From: Trueperella pecoris
GTDB taxonomy: Bacteria; Actinomycetota; Actinomycetes; Actinomycetales; Actinomycetaceae
Assembly: GCF_014926385.1 (NCBI RefSeq)
Contig: NZ_CP053291.1
Location: 1,984,001 to 2,048,000 of the forward strand
DNA length: 64,000 nucleotides
Direction: 5' to 3'
Within the stretch, counting starts at the first letter, position 1. Every line of letters starts with the position of its first letter. The notes beneath the pieces were generated by a model, which worked only from the letters and a program-made list of their open reading frames with translations, had not been told where the DNA came from and did not search any database. Shown here one piece after another: positions 1-7,711 of this stretch. The position numbers were made by a program, and so were the translations under genes.

Positions 1-237
1 GCCGCCGCCGACATCACCATCGTGAATTCGGATATCCGGGCCATTCCAGCGTCGTTACACGTGTCCGGCCGTACGCTCACGATCATCAAGGAGAACCTCG
101 CCTGGGCCTTCTCCTACAACCTCGTGGCCATCCCCCTCGCCGTCTTCGGCCTGATCGTGCCGGGCATCGCGGCGTTTGCGATGGCGAGCTCCTCCGTGAT
201 CGTCGTGGCGAATTCGCTGCGGCTGCGCGCCGCTTAG
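1..237 (+). CDS. P-type ATPase, Cu+-type, C-terminal 78 residues (5' truncated by window edge)
   Basis: The reading frame is open from the first base and ends with TAG at 235-237. The fragment holds the end of the soluble ATP-binding region and the last two membrane helices of a heavy-metal P1B ATPase. The motif YNLVAIPLA lies in the penultimate helix and MASSSVIVVANSLRLR in the last. The YN pair and the M..SS pattern are the ion-binding signature of the Cu+-exporting subclass (CopA/CtpA/CtpV). The protein would export copper across the cytoplasmic membrane. The metal call rests on the last helices only, because the N-terminal metal-binding domain and the CPC motif lie outside the window. Confidence 0.85.
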   Translation, partial: AAADITIVNSDIRAIPASLHVSGRTLTIIKENLAWAFSYNLVAIPLAVFGLIVPGIAAFAMASSSVIVVANSLRLRAA

Positions 238-672
238 CCGGACCGTTTGGACAACCGGGCTTGGCTTCGGCGTCACGCCGTATTTGACGCCGCGGTAGTA
301 CCAAACCACCGCCGCAGCGCCAAAAAGGCCGACCCCCACGAAAACAAGCCGTAAGCAGCTGCTACCTCGGCGCTTTCGAGCTACCGGGAGAGAATGATGC
401 TACCGCGGCGTACATGTGGCTCATCCCATGGCACCCAGAGCCCACCCGATGGCAAATAAAAACATTCCCATAGCATCCAGATCCCGCCCCTTGGCGGCTC
501 GAGCTCACCGACCGCTTCCAGAGTTTGACCATGACCACCCGAAGCGAGCAACCCCCGCGCGGGCGAGCCCAATTCCCGCTCGGACCGATGCCATTCCCGC
601 TCAGCGACCTCGGGGAATGCGGCCCACCGCGATAACAGACCGTTTTGCCTAGCAAATGAGTAGGATCATGGT
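238..672. other. Intergenic stretch, no recognisable gene
   Basis: This stretch has 435 bases between the ATPase stop and the next start. Short reading frames exist on both strands, but none has a convincing ribosome site or a recognisable product. A minus-strand frame near 240-339 begins with a hydrophobic stretch, then runs antisense into the ATPase gene without a stop, so I do not call it. The region has short imperfect Pro/Ala-type triplet repeats (CCCATGGCA/CCCGATGGCA around 424-455) but no clear hairpin terminator. Confidence 0.5.
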
Positions 673-3441
673 GTGAATTGGCAACAGAATTCCGACAATG
701 CCGGTCTAGACCAGCCCTCAACCCTGCACGAGGGCTCAGCCGAGTCGTCCGCACCAGCCACGCCCGCGCCAACCCACCCGGCGCCCACGCCCGCGCCGAA
801 TTCCCCAACCCCCACCCCAACCCCAGCCCCCGCCCCCACGCGAGAGGTTCTCCTCATCGACACTCGGCAGCGGTGGATGCGCAACCCGGCGGACATGTTC
901 GGGGCGGTGATGGGCCTGGTGGGGATCGCGGTTGTTGCGCTTGTTGCGGTGTATGGCAAGACCACGACGGTGGCTGTCACCGAGGACGTCCGTTTGGTGA
1001 CGGGTGGTGTTCTCGAGACGATCCTGGCCCTTCCGATCAACGCACTTGAGGGCCTCATGTCCTTCTTCTTGCCGTTCATTTTGCTGGGCGAGATGGTCTT
1101 CCACCGGCGCTGGCGCACGCTCGTGACGGCCGTTGTTGCCTCGGCCGCTGCGGTGTCGGTCTCTTGGCTGGTGGTGTGGATGGGTTCGAAGTGGTGGCCG
1201 CAGTCACTCCTGTTTGACGAGCTCTCCGGTTCCTTCCAGCGCCAGTCCGTCTTGGCGGCATTGCCGTATGTGGCGATGCTCGCCACGTTGCTCACGGTCT
1301 CGAGCTCGACGAAAGGCTCGCGCATTGCGCGTGTGGGCTGGTGGTTGCTGGGCATCGTTCTCGTCTTGTCGATTCTTCAGGGTAATCAGAGCCTGCCCGG
1401 GGCACTGTTCACGATCCTTATTGGCGTCATTGCGGGCCTCCTGACCCGTTACATCGTGGGCGGCACGCCCGAGCGGACGACGGGCGCGGCATTCATCGCG
1501 ATGATTCGCAAGTCGGGGATCGACGTGGTCAACGCCGTCCGGGTTGACGAGCTCACCGCCGATGACCTCCTCTACGCCTTCAACGTCACTACCTCGGCAC
1601 CTCTCGGACACACGAATCTGACCAGCCTCGAGCCGCTTCGTAAAATTCTCGAATCCTCCCCCAGCGACACCACGGGCACCCGGAGTTTGATCAACGAGAT
1701 CAATTCCCTTTTTCCTCACGACGACGAACGCGAGCTTAGCGGCCTCGATGTCTATTCCTTCCGGGAGGAGCTCCGCAAGCGGTATCCGACCACGATGCCG
1801 TCGGCCGTCTCGCGCAATTACTTGGCGACCGACATTTACGGTCACACCTATCATCTCATGGTGCTGGACAACGACCGGCAGATCCTGTCCTTCCTTGACG
1901 ACTTCTGGGCCCGCCTCACCATGCGCACGGCGATTCGCCAGACTCGCCGCACCCTCGATGCCACAGCCGAACACATGGTTCTTGTTCAGACGAGGGCGGA
2001 GCAGGTGGGCGTCTCGCCACCCGCTTTCGTCACGGTCGCGCGCCAGGACGCTTCGGTGTTGGTGGCCGAGCAGGCCACCGAGGATCCCCTCCTCGCCGAC
2101 GTCGACCCGGCCTGTATCTCCGATGCCCAGCTGGACGCCTTGTGGCATGAGGTCAGCTTGGCCCATCGGAATGGAATTTCGCACGGCAACATGTACGCCA
2201 AGCACATCAAGGTGACACCCACGGGCTTGCACGTGGCGAATTGGCAACACGGCTCGATTCTCGCTTCGGAGACGTCCCGCCAGGTGGACATGGCCCAGAC
2301 GGTGGCGATGCTGGCCGGCGTCGTCGGCGTTGAGCGTGCGGTGGATTCGGCGACGCGCAACCTTTCTGACACGGTGGTCGCCTCGATCGCACCATTCCTT
2401 CAGGCGACGATCCTTCCTCACGCGACCCAGAATGTGCTGAAGAAGGCCGACCTTCAGGCTCTTCGCGACGCCTTGGCGGCGAAGATCCCCGAGGCCTCTA
2501 ACCTGCAGACTGTCGAGTTTACTCGCTTTTCGCTCAAGACGATCGCGACGGTAGCTGTCGGCGTCATCGCCCTCCTCATCCTCTTCGGTTCACTCAACTT
2601 TGAAGATCTGCGGGCGGCGATCCTTGACGCTAACCCGTGGTGGATGCTCGTGGCCTTCCTGTTTGGCTTGGGCACCTATATCGGCGCGGCCCTCACGCTC
2701 AAGGCGTTTTCGAAGGAAGATCTTCCGCTCGGCCAGACGCTGTTGGTGCAGGTGGCGGCCTCGGTGGTCACGCTTGTTGCGCCGGCGGGCATTGGGCCGG
2801 CCGCGCTCAACCTGCGTTTCTTGCAGAAGAAGGGTGTCCAGACCGCCCCTGCCGTCGCCACGGTTTCTGTGGTCCAGCTGGGCCAATTCGTGGTCACGAT
2901 CGCGCTGCTCATTGTGCTGTCCCTCTTCACCGGCGACTTCGGAAACCTTTCCCTGCCCTCTGGCACGATTCAGATCACGTTGGCCTTGATCGTGACGATC
3001 GCGGCCCTCGCGTTCGGCCTTCCCAAGTTGCGCCGCTGGGTGTTGGCTAAGATTCGCCCGACCCTCAACCAGGTGTGGCCGCGCGTCGTGTGGCTGTTTA
3101 CCCACCCGACCCGGATTCTTGCGGGCGCGGCCGGCTCGGTTTTCATGTCCGTTGCCTTTATCGCGTGCTTCGGGTTTGCACTGAAGTCCTTTGGTTATGA
3201 GTTGCCGCTCATCACGCTCGCGGTGACGTATCTGATCTCGAATTCGGTCGGCTCGGTGGTTCCGTCGCCGGGTGGTATCGGCCCGGTCGAGGCGGCGCTC
3301 ACCGGCGGTCTGGCCATCGCCGGCATTCCGTCCTCGATCGCGTTTTCCACCGCGGTGCTCTACCGACTTTTCACCTTCTGGGGGCGCGTCCCGCTGGGCT
3401 GGGTTGCCTTGCAGATCGCCCAGAAACGCAACATCGTCTAG
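673..3441 (+). CDS. Flippase-like (lysylphosphatidylglycerol synthase TM, UPF0104) membrane protein with central kinase-like domain
   Basis: The protein has 922 residues. Residues about 30-55 are a Pro/Thr/Ala-rich tail. Several membrane helices follow (about 75-260), then a soluble domain (about 270-610), then an eight-helix-type region (about 620-915) ending in the conserved PSPGGIGPVEAAL segment of the LPG_synthase_TM/YbhN family near residue 865. The soluble domain contains HGNMYAKHIKV near residue 503, which resembles the catalytic loop of an aminoglycoside-phosphotransferase-like kinase (HGD..P.N) with the catalytic Asp replaced, so it is probably a pseudokinase. The GTG start at 673 has AGGA seven bases upstream; the ATG at 668 runs into a stop. 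The substrate is unknown. The family transports or modifies lipids, and the C-terminal assignment is firmer than the kinase one. Confidence 0.8.
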   Translation: MNWQQNSDNAGLDQPSTLHEGSAESSAPATPAPTHPAPTPAPNSPTPTPTPAPAPTREVLLIDTRQRWMRNPADMFGAVMGLVGIAVVALVAVYGKTTTVAVTEDVRLVTGGVLETILALPINALEGLMSFFLPFILLGEMVFHRRWRTLVTAVVASAAAVSVSWLVVWMGSKWWPQSLLFDELSGSFQRQSVLAALPYVAMLATLLTVSSSTKGSRIARVGWWLLGIVLVLSILQGNQSLPGALFTILIGVIAGLLTRYIVGGTPERTTGAAFIAMIRKSGIDVVNAVRVDELTADDLLYAFNVTTSAPLGHTNLTSLEPLRKILESSPSDTTGTRSLINEINSLFPHDDERELSGLDVYSFREELRKRYPTTMPSAVSRNYLATDIYGHTYHLMVLDNDRQILSFLDDFWARLTMRTAIRQTRRTLDATAEHMVLVQTRAEQVGVSPPAFVTVARQDASVLVAEQATEDPLLADVDPACISDAQLDALWHEVSLAHRNGISHGNMYAKHIKVTPTGLHVANWQHGSILASETSRQVDMAQTVAMLAGVVGVERAVDSATRNLSDTVVASIAPFLQATILPHATQNVLKKADLQALRDALAAKIPEASNLQTVEFTRFSLKTIATVAVGVIALLILFGSLNFEDLRAAILDANPWWMLVAFLFGLGTYIGAALTLKAFSKEDLPLGQTLLVQVAASVVTLVAPAGIGPAALNLRFLQKKGVQTAPAVATVSVVQLGQFVVTIALLIVLSLFTGDFGNLSLPSGTIQITLALIVTIAALAFGLPKLRRWVLAKIRPTLNQVWPRVVWLFTHPTRILAGAAGSVFMSVAFIACFGFALKSFGYELPLITLAVTYLISNSVGSVVPSPGGIGPVEAALTGGLAIAGIPSSIAFSTAVLYRLFTFWGRVPLGWVALQIAQKRNIV

Positions 3442-3455
3442 GCCCGCACCGTTTC

Positions 3456-3552
3456 ACGACGCCGTCACCTCCCCTTCACGACGCCGTCACCGTGTCCTTC
3501 CCCAGTCGGCGCACACCCGGGCCGTCGCTGGGAGTTGCCCGGACGGCGTCGT
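3456..3552. repeat. Cluster of three ACGACGCCGTC motifs, two direct and one inverted
   Basis: Copies lie at 3456-3466 and 3478-3488 on the plus strand, 22 bp apart, and at 3542-3552 as the reverse complement GACGGCGTCGT. The second and third copies, extended to CACGACGCCGTC, can pair as a 12-bp stem with a loop of about 53 bases. That stem could act as a terminator for the upstream membrane-protein gene. The same 11-mer recurs about 18 times in the window (see findings). Confidence 0.75.
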
Positions 3553-3610
3553 GATATCGCCGTGTGTGGAAAAGATAGAACGCGTGGGCGAAAAGTGAGA
3601 CGATGGAGGC

Positions 3611-5290
3611 ATGAATGAACGTGCTGGCAATCCTGCCGAAAAAGAAGACCTCATCGACATCGATGCCCTGATTAGCGCCTATTACGACATCGAGCCTGAC
3701 CCGGACAACCCTGCTCAGCAGGTCGTTTTTGGCACGTCGGGTCATCGTGGTTCGGCTTTCGATGGCGCATTCAACGAGGCCCATATCGTTGCTACCACGC
3801 AGGCGATCGTGGAATACCGTGCCTCGCAGGGGATCGATGGTCCGCTTTACATTGGTCGGGACACGCACGGGCTGTCCGAGCCGGCCGAGCGCACGGCGCT
3901 GGAGGTGCTGGCTGCGAACGGCGTCGAGGTGCGTTTGGACGCGCGTAATTCGTGGACTCCCACCCCGGCCGTCTCGCTCGCCATTCTCACAGCCAACGGC
4001 GCGGACACCGCGGCCGGCGTGCGCACGCAGGGCCCAGGCCTTGCGGACGGCATCGTCATCACCCCGTCGCACAATCCTCCGCGTGACGGCGGCTTCAAGT
4101 ACAACCCGCCTCATGGCGGCCCCGCTGACACGGACGCCACCGAGGTCATTGCCGCCCGCGCGAACGAGATTTTGCGCCAGGGGTGGAAGAACGTCAAGCG
4201 CATTCCTTATGAGCAGGCGCGCGTGGCGGAGACGACGCGCGGACATGACTACCTGTCAGCCTACGTTGATGACCTGCAGTCGATCATCAACCTCGAGGCG
4301 ATTCGCGCGGCTGGCGTGCGCATCGGCGCGGACCCGATGGGTGGCGCGTCCGCCGAATACTGGGGTGCGATCGGGGAACGCTACGGACTTGACCTGACCG
4401 TGGTCAACCCGGTTGTGGACCCGGCTTGGCCCTTCATGACCCTGGACTGGGACGGCAAGATCCGCATGGATTGTTCCTCCCCCTATGCCATGGCCTCCCT
4501 GCTGGAGCGGATGAAGCCGGGTGCGGACGGCGTCGTGCCGTTTGACATTGCCACGGGTAACGACGCCGACTCGGACCGCCACGGCATTGTCACCCCCGAT
4601 GCGGGACTCATGAATCCCAACCACTACCTGGCCGTCGCCATCAACTACCTGTTCAACAACCGCCCCGAATGGGGGCCGACGGTGGGCGTGGGCAAGACGC
4701 TCGTTTCTTCGTCGTTGATTGACCGTGTTGTTGCCGGCATGGGCCGGCCCATGGTTGAGGTTCCGGTGGGCTTCAAGTGGTTCGTTCCTGGCCTGGTCAG
4801 CGGCACGCTCGGCTTCGGAGGTGAGGAGTCGGCGGGTGCGTCATTCCTGCGCAAGAACGGGACCGTGTGGACCACCGACAAGGACGGCCTCATCATGGAC
4901 CTGCTGGCATCGGAGATTTTGGCTGTGACAGGCAAGTCGCCGTCGCAGCTCCACCGCGAGCTGACCGCCGAATACGGCGATTCGGCCTACGCCCGTATCG
5001 ATGCGGCGGCCACCAAGGCCGAGAAAGCGAAGCTGAAGAAGCTCGCCCCGCAAGACGTCACCGCCACAACCCTGGCCGGCGAGGAGATCACCTCCCGTCT
5101 GGTCGAAGCGCCGGGCAATGGCGCTGCGATCGGCGGACTGAAGGTCACCACGAAGAACGCGTGGTTCGCGGCCCGCCCGTCGGGCACAGAGGACGTCTAC
5201 AAGATCTACGCCGAGTCTTTCTTGGGGGCCGAGCACCTGGCAAAAGTCCAGGCCGAGGCCAAGGACGTGGTGAGCGCGGCGCTGGCATAG
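3611..5290 (+). CDS. pgm: Phosphoglucomutase (alpha-D-glucose phosphate-specific)
   Basis: This cytoplasmic enzyme interconverts glucose-1-phosphate and glucose-6-phosphate, linking glycogen and nucleotide-sugar metabolism to glycolysis. Its 559 residues are near the E. coli Pgm length of about 546. Visible signatures in order are FGTSGHRG near residue 41, the phosphoserine loop [11 protein letters not shown] near 147, the Mg-binding DADSDRHG near 317, the sugar-binding GGEESAGAS near 402 and the phosphate-binding RPSGTED near 520. The start ATG at 3611 is preceded by GGAGG only one base away, so the effective ribosome site may be the AGTGAGA about 10 bases upstream; an in-frame stop at 3596 rules out a longer protein. 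One ACGACGCCGTC-type motif lies inside the gene (4526-4536). Confidence 0.96.
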   Translation: MNERAGNPAEKEDLIDIDALISAYYDIEPDPDNPAQQVVFGTSGHRGSAFDGAFNEAHIVATTQAIVEYRASQGIDGPLYIGRDTHGLSEPAERTALEVLAANGVEVRLDARNSWTPTPAVSLAILTANGADTAAGVRTQGPGLADGIVITPSHNPPRDGGFKYNPPHGGPADTDATEVIAARANEILRQGWKNVKRIPYEQARVAETTRGHDYLSAYVDDLQSIINLEAIRAAGVRIGADPMGGASAEYWGAIGERYGLDLTVVNPVVDPAWPFMTLDWDGKIRMDCSSPYAMASLLERMKPGADGVVPFDIATGNDADSDRHGIVTPDAGLMNPNHYLAVAINYLFNNRPEWGPTVGVGKTLVSSSLIDRVVAGMGRPMVEVPVGFKWFVPGLVSGTLGFGGEESAGASFLRKNGTVWTTDKDGLIMDLLASEILAVTGKSPSQLHRELTAEYGDSAYARIDAAATKAEKAKLKKLAPQDVTATTLAGEEITSRLVEAPGNGAAIGGLKVTTKNAWFAARPSGTEDVYKIYAESFLGAEHLAKVQAEAKDVVSAALA

Positions 5291-5363
5291 CCTCGACGAG
5301 TTGGTCAGGTCCGTCGGCCTAGCGGCGCACTTCTCGCCGCTCGTGTTTGCCCCACGTCGGTCT

Positions 5364-5613
5364 CTAGACGATCGGCATCGCCACCAGGCGCTCTCCCATC
5401 CGGGCCACGTCCACGTCCACACCAAAAATCTCACCGAGGATCTCCTCTCGCATCACCACGCCTGGCGCTCCCACGCGAGCGATCCTGCCGTCCTTCATCG
5501 CCACCATCGTGTCAGCATAGGCCGCGGCCGTGTTGACGTCATGGATGACGATGACCACCGAAATTCCGCGCTCGTCGCACACGCGCCGCAGGTGGCGCAT
5601 CATGTCGCGGGCG
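5364..5613 (-). pseudogene. Truncated 3' end of a siderophore ABC transporter ATPase gene
   Basis: Read on the minus strand this encodes the last 80 or so residues of a FepC/FecE-type ATPase: the H-loop region VVIVIHDVN, then VAMKDGRIARVGAPG, ending GERLVAMPIV. It has no Walker A, Walker B or signature motif, so it cannot be an active ATPase. The 240 bases at 5374-5613 match 21510-21749 in the intact gene with no difference that I can see. Only the last few codons diverge (MPIV here, MPVA in the intact copy). I infer that it is the displaced 3' end of the gene, left behind next to pgm when the inositol island entered. Confidence 0.88.
5374..5613. repeat. Left copy of a 240-bp direct repeat flanking the inositol island
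   Basis: The copy begins GGCATCGCCACCAGG and ends CATGTCGCGGGCG. Its partner in the same orientation is at 21510-21749. Identity stops sharply at both ends: after 5613 this copy continues GTACATA whereas the partner continues TGTCGCA. The repeat spacing is 16,136 bp. Confidence 0.92.
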
Positions 5614-5651
5614 GTACATATTCTCCCACCAAGACAGGCTTCGTGTTGGCC

Positions 5652-5900
5652 AAGGGCATCTGGAAAGCAATCCTAAAACAGTACAGCGCTTTCGCGGTTT
5701 TACACGACATCAACCGGGATATCCGTTACGCCTCCCATCTCGCCATCATGCACGTAGAAAGGATCATGCGCGAAGGCGCAACTCGCAATGTCCTGGGTGA
5801 CGAGCTAACAAACAGTCTCTTTGGGATCAACGTGGTTAACGAACAGATTGTTCATAGCGCTACACCGGCTGCAATCATTCTCCACCCTCTTCGGCGAAGA
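5652..5900 (+). pseudogene. Degenerate C-terminal fragment of a second siderophore ABC ATPase
   Basis: The plus frame through 5700 reads VLHDINRDIRYASHLAIM, then ERIMREGATRNVLGDELT and NSLFGINV. This follows the order and spacing of the C-terminal part of FepC-family ATPases: H-loop HD.N, RYADHLIAM, G.I...G.P..VLT.E....FGI.V. No Walker or signature motifs are present upstream, and the frame simply runs on from antisense of the left repeat. It lies on the opposite strand from the truncated ATPase piece that ends at 5613. It is probably a gene relic captured at the island's left junction. Confidence 0.6.
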
Positions 5901-6292
5901 GGAGATGCCCCTAATCAGCCCTCGATCCGCGGACTGCCTTCTTGCACTCAGCGACCCACGAACCGCTCAGCCACACCAGGCTTCACTCCACTCCCGCCCT
6001 CTTACAGTCTTGGGGATACACCAGCCTTCGACTGTGTGACAACATCAAGCGAGCCAGAAACGGGTGCCTTAAGCTTATCTCGCAGCCCAGGCGTTTGTCA
6101 GACGCGCAGGTAGTGACACCGAAGAGACCTTGAGGGCGACACCACACCATTCCCTGCACACCTACGGCACCATAAAAATGGAGGGTGTACCCTTTCGGAC
6201 GCCGAAAAACCGCATGACACCACATACAAACGCGAAATCTTTGTGATATCGTAGATGACATAGTCGATTACATATCCCAATGGAGGGCTATT
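5901..6292. promoter_or_regulatory. Non-coding left end of island with candidate operator and ribosome site for the dehydrogenase
   Basis: I see no gene in these 392 bases. Close to the next gene lies CGTAGATGACA (6250-6260), one of four related 11-bp motifs (YGTWNNWRACA) upstream of island genes. GGAGGG at 6282-6287 is five bases from the ATG and is a strong ribosome site. The stretch around 6236-6275 is AT-rich, as expected for a promoter, but I cannot fix the -35 and -10 boxes. Confidence 0.4.
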
Positions 6293-7426
6293 ATGTCTAC
6301 ACAAATACCCGCAACGATGCGGGCAGCAGTTCTTCGCGATCCGAAGATCGGCCTACAAACTGAAACAATCAAGACTCCCCAGCCACGTGACGGAGAAGTT
6401 CTCATCAAAGTCGCTGCATGCGGCATGTGCCATTCTGATCTCCATGTTATCGGCGGCAAGATTGCCTTTCCAGTTCCATGTGTCCTCGGGCACGAGGTAA
6501 CCGGTGAGATTGTGCAGGTTGGGCCCGGAAACCAACATACAGGCCTGGAAGTCGGCCAACACGTTGCCGGCGCCTTCCTCATGCCCTGCGGCCAGTGCGA
6601 GTTCTGCGCCGAGGGACGCGACGACCTGTGCGCGCCATTCTTCGATATGAACCGTCTCAAGGGGCAACTCTACGACGGCGAAACTCGACTCTTCGGCGTC
6701 GACGGCGAAACTATCGCCATGTATTCCATGGGCGGACTGGCTGAATACTGCGTCATTCCATCAACGTCCGTTGCCGTACTAGACGATTCGATGGACATGG
6801 TCGCGGGATCAATCCTCGGTTGCGCGGCGCTGACCGGGTATGGCGCTGTCAGACGCGGCGCCAATCTTCAATACGGGGAAACCGTCGCGGTAGTCGCGAC
6901 GGGTGGTATTGGCTCGAACATCATCCAGGTGGCAAAGTCATTTGGCGCGGCAAAAATCATCGCGGTTGACGTGGCCGACGACAAGCTCGAAGCCGCCCGC
7001 GCGCTCGGCGCCACCCACACCGTCAACTCGACAACAGAGAACGTGCGTGCGGCAGTATTTGCGATCACCGACGGCCGCGGTGTTGACGTCGCATTCGAAG
7101 CACTCGGCCGGCCCGAAACTTGGGCCAGCGCGCTCGACTGCCTGCGCGATGGTGGACGTATGGTCCCGATTGGTCTGGGCGCGGGCACACAAAGTGCGGC
7201 CGTTGAGATCAATAGGACTGTGCGCCGATCACAATCGATTCTTGGATCGTACGGCGCCCGCACCCGCCAGGACCTTCCCACGGTCATCAAGATGGCAGCC
7301 GAGGGGAACATCGACTATCGAAGCATCGTGACACGGAAGTTCCCTCTCGATGCGGCGGGCAAAGGCTATACACTACTTGCCGCCGGAAAGATCCAGGGGC
7401 GCGCCGTTGTAGATATGTCACTCTAA
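6293..7426 (+). CDS. Zinc-dependent alcohol dehydrogenase (MDR family)
   Basis: This is a 377-residue medium-chain dehydrogenase. The catalytic-zinc ligands are seen in CGMCHSDLHV (near residue 42) and in the GHE motif (near 67). Four structural-zinc cysteines lie in CGQCEFCAEGRDDLC (near 99-113). The nucleotide-binding loop is VVATGGIGSN (near 200), and the ADH C-terminal motif ends GRAVVDM. The enzyme oxidises an alcohol or polyol with NAD(P). It is the first gene of the inositol island and carries a copy of the candidate island operator, so its substrate is probably an inositol-derived polyol or keto acid. An analogy is the zinc dehydrogenase (IolM/TM0412 type) of the Thermotoga inositol route. 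That is inference; no substrate can be read from the sequence. Confidence 0.88.
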   Translation: MSTQIPATMRAAVLRDPKIGLQTETIKTPQPRDGEVLIKVAACGMCHSDLHVIGGKIAFPVPCVLGHEVTGEIVQVGPGNQHTGLEVGQHVAGAFLMPCGQCEFCAEGRDDLCAPFFDMNRLKGQLYDGETRLFGVDGETIAMYSMGGLAEYCVIPSTSVAVLDDSMDMVAGSILGCAALTGYGAVRRGANLQYGETVAVVATGGIGSNIIQVAKSFGAAKIIAVDVADDKLEAARALGATHTVNSTTENVRAAVFAITDGRGVDVAFEALGRPETWASALDCLRDGGRMVPIGLGAGTQSAAVEINRTVRRSQSILGSYGARTRQDLPTVIKMAAEGNIDYRSIVTRKFPLDAAGKGYTLLAAGKIQGRAVVDMSL

Positions 7427-7711
7427 GGTCATGCCGTCAACGATTTGCGTGTGACGCGCTCATCATCAGCAGGTCGCATATAAAACTACCGCATTTGTTT
7501 GGCATTTGTTATAGACAAGATGCTCAACAAACCTTACAATTGTGGTGAGTTTGAGAGTTGTACCACTAGGTGTATATGGTAGCCGCCAACGATGGCGACA
7601 AATTGATGCACCCCCGAGACACCTCCTCAAACAAAATCTCATCAAAAGTCACTTCGTGACATTGATTGCAACGATGCAATCAATTCTCGCGATTGCCATT
7701 AAGGAGAACCG
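7427..7711. promoter_or_regulatory. AT-rich promoter region of the inositol transporter, with two candidate operators
   Basis: Two elements stand out. The first is TGTTATAGACA at 7507-7517, a member of the 11-bp motif shared with other island promoters. The second, at 7661-7684, is a 10-bp perfect inverted repeat: ATTGATTGCA, the spacer ACGA, then TGCAATCAAT. It is centred on CG, as LacI/GalR-family operators are. It lies only 16 bases before the AAGGAG ribosome site and could instead fold in the mRNA leader. No LacI-type gene is in the window. Confidence 0.55.

Noticed and set aside
55-339. Minus-strand frame beginning with a hydrophobic segment (GLFGAAAVVWYYRGV)
   Set aside because: It continues antisense through the P-type ATPase end without a stop, has no ribosome site and the remainder is compositional noise.
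362-820. 152-codon minus-strand frame and a 78-codon plus frame in the gap before the flippase-like gene
   Set aside because: Composition is Ser/Arg/Gly noise, there are no ribosome sites, and the frames conflict with each other and with the downstream gene start.
5301-6113. A 270-codon plus-strand frame read as one protein
   Set aside because: Its first 100 codons are antisense of the truncated ATPase fragment. Only residues about 118-200 resemble anything (an ABC ATPase tail), so I annotate that part as a relic.
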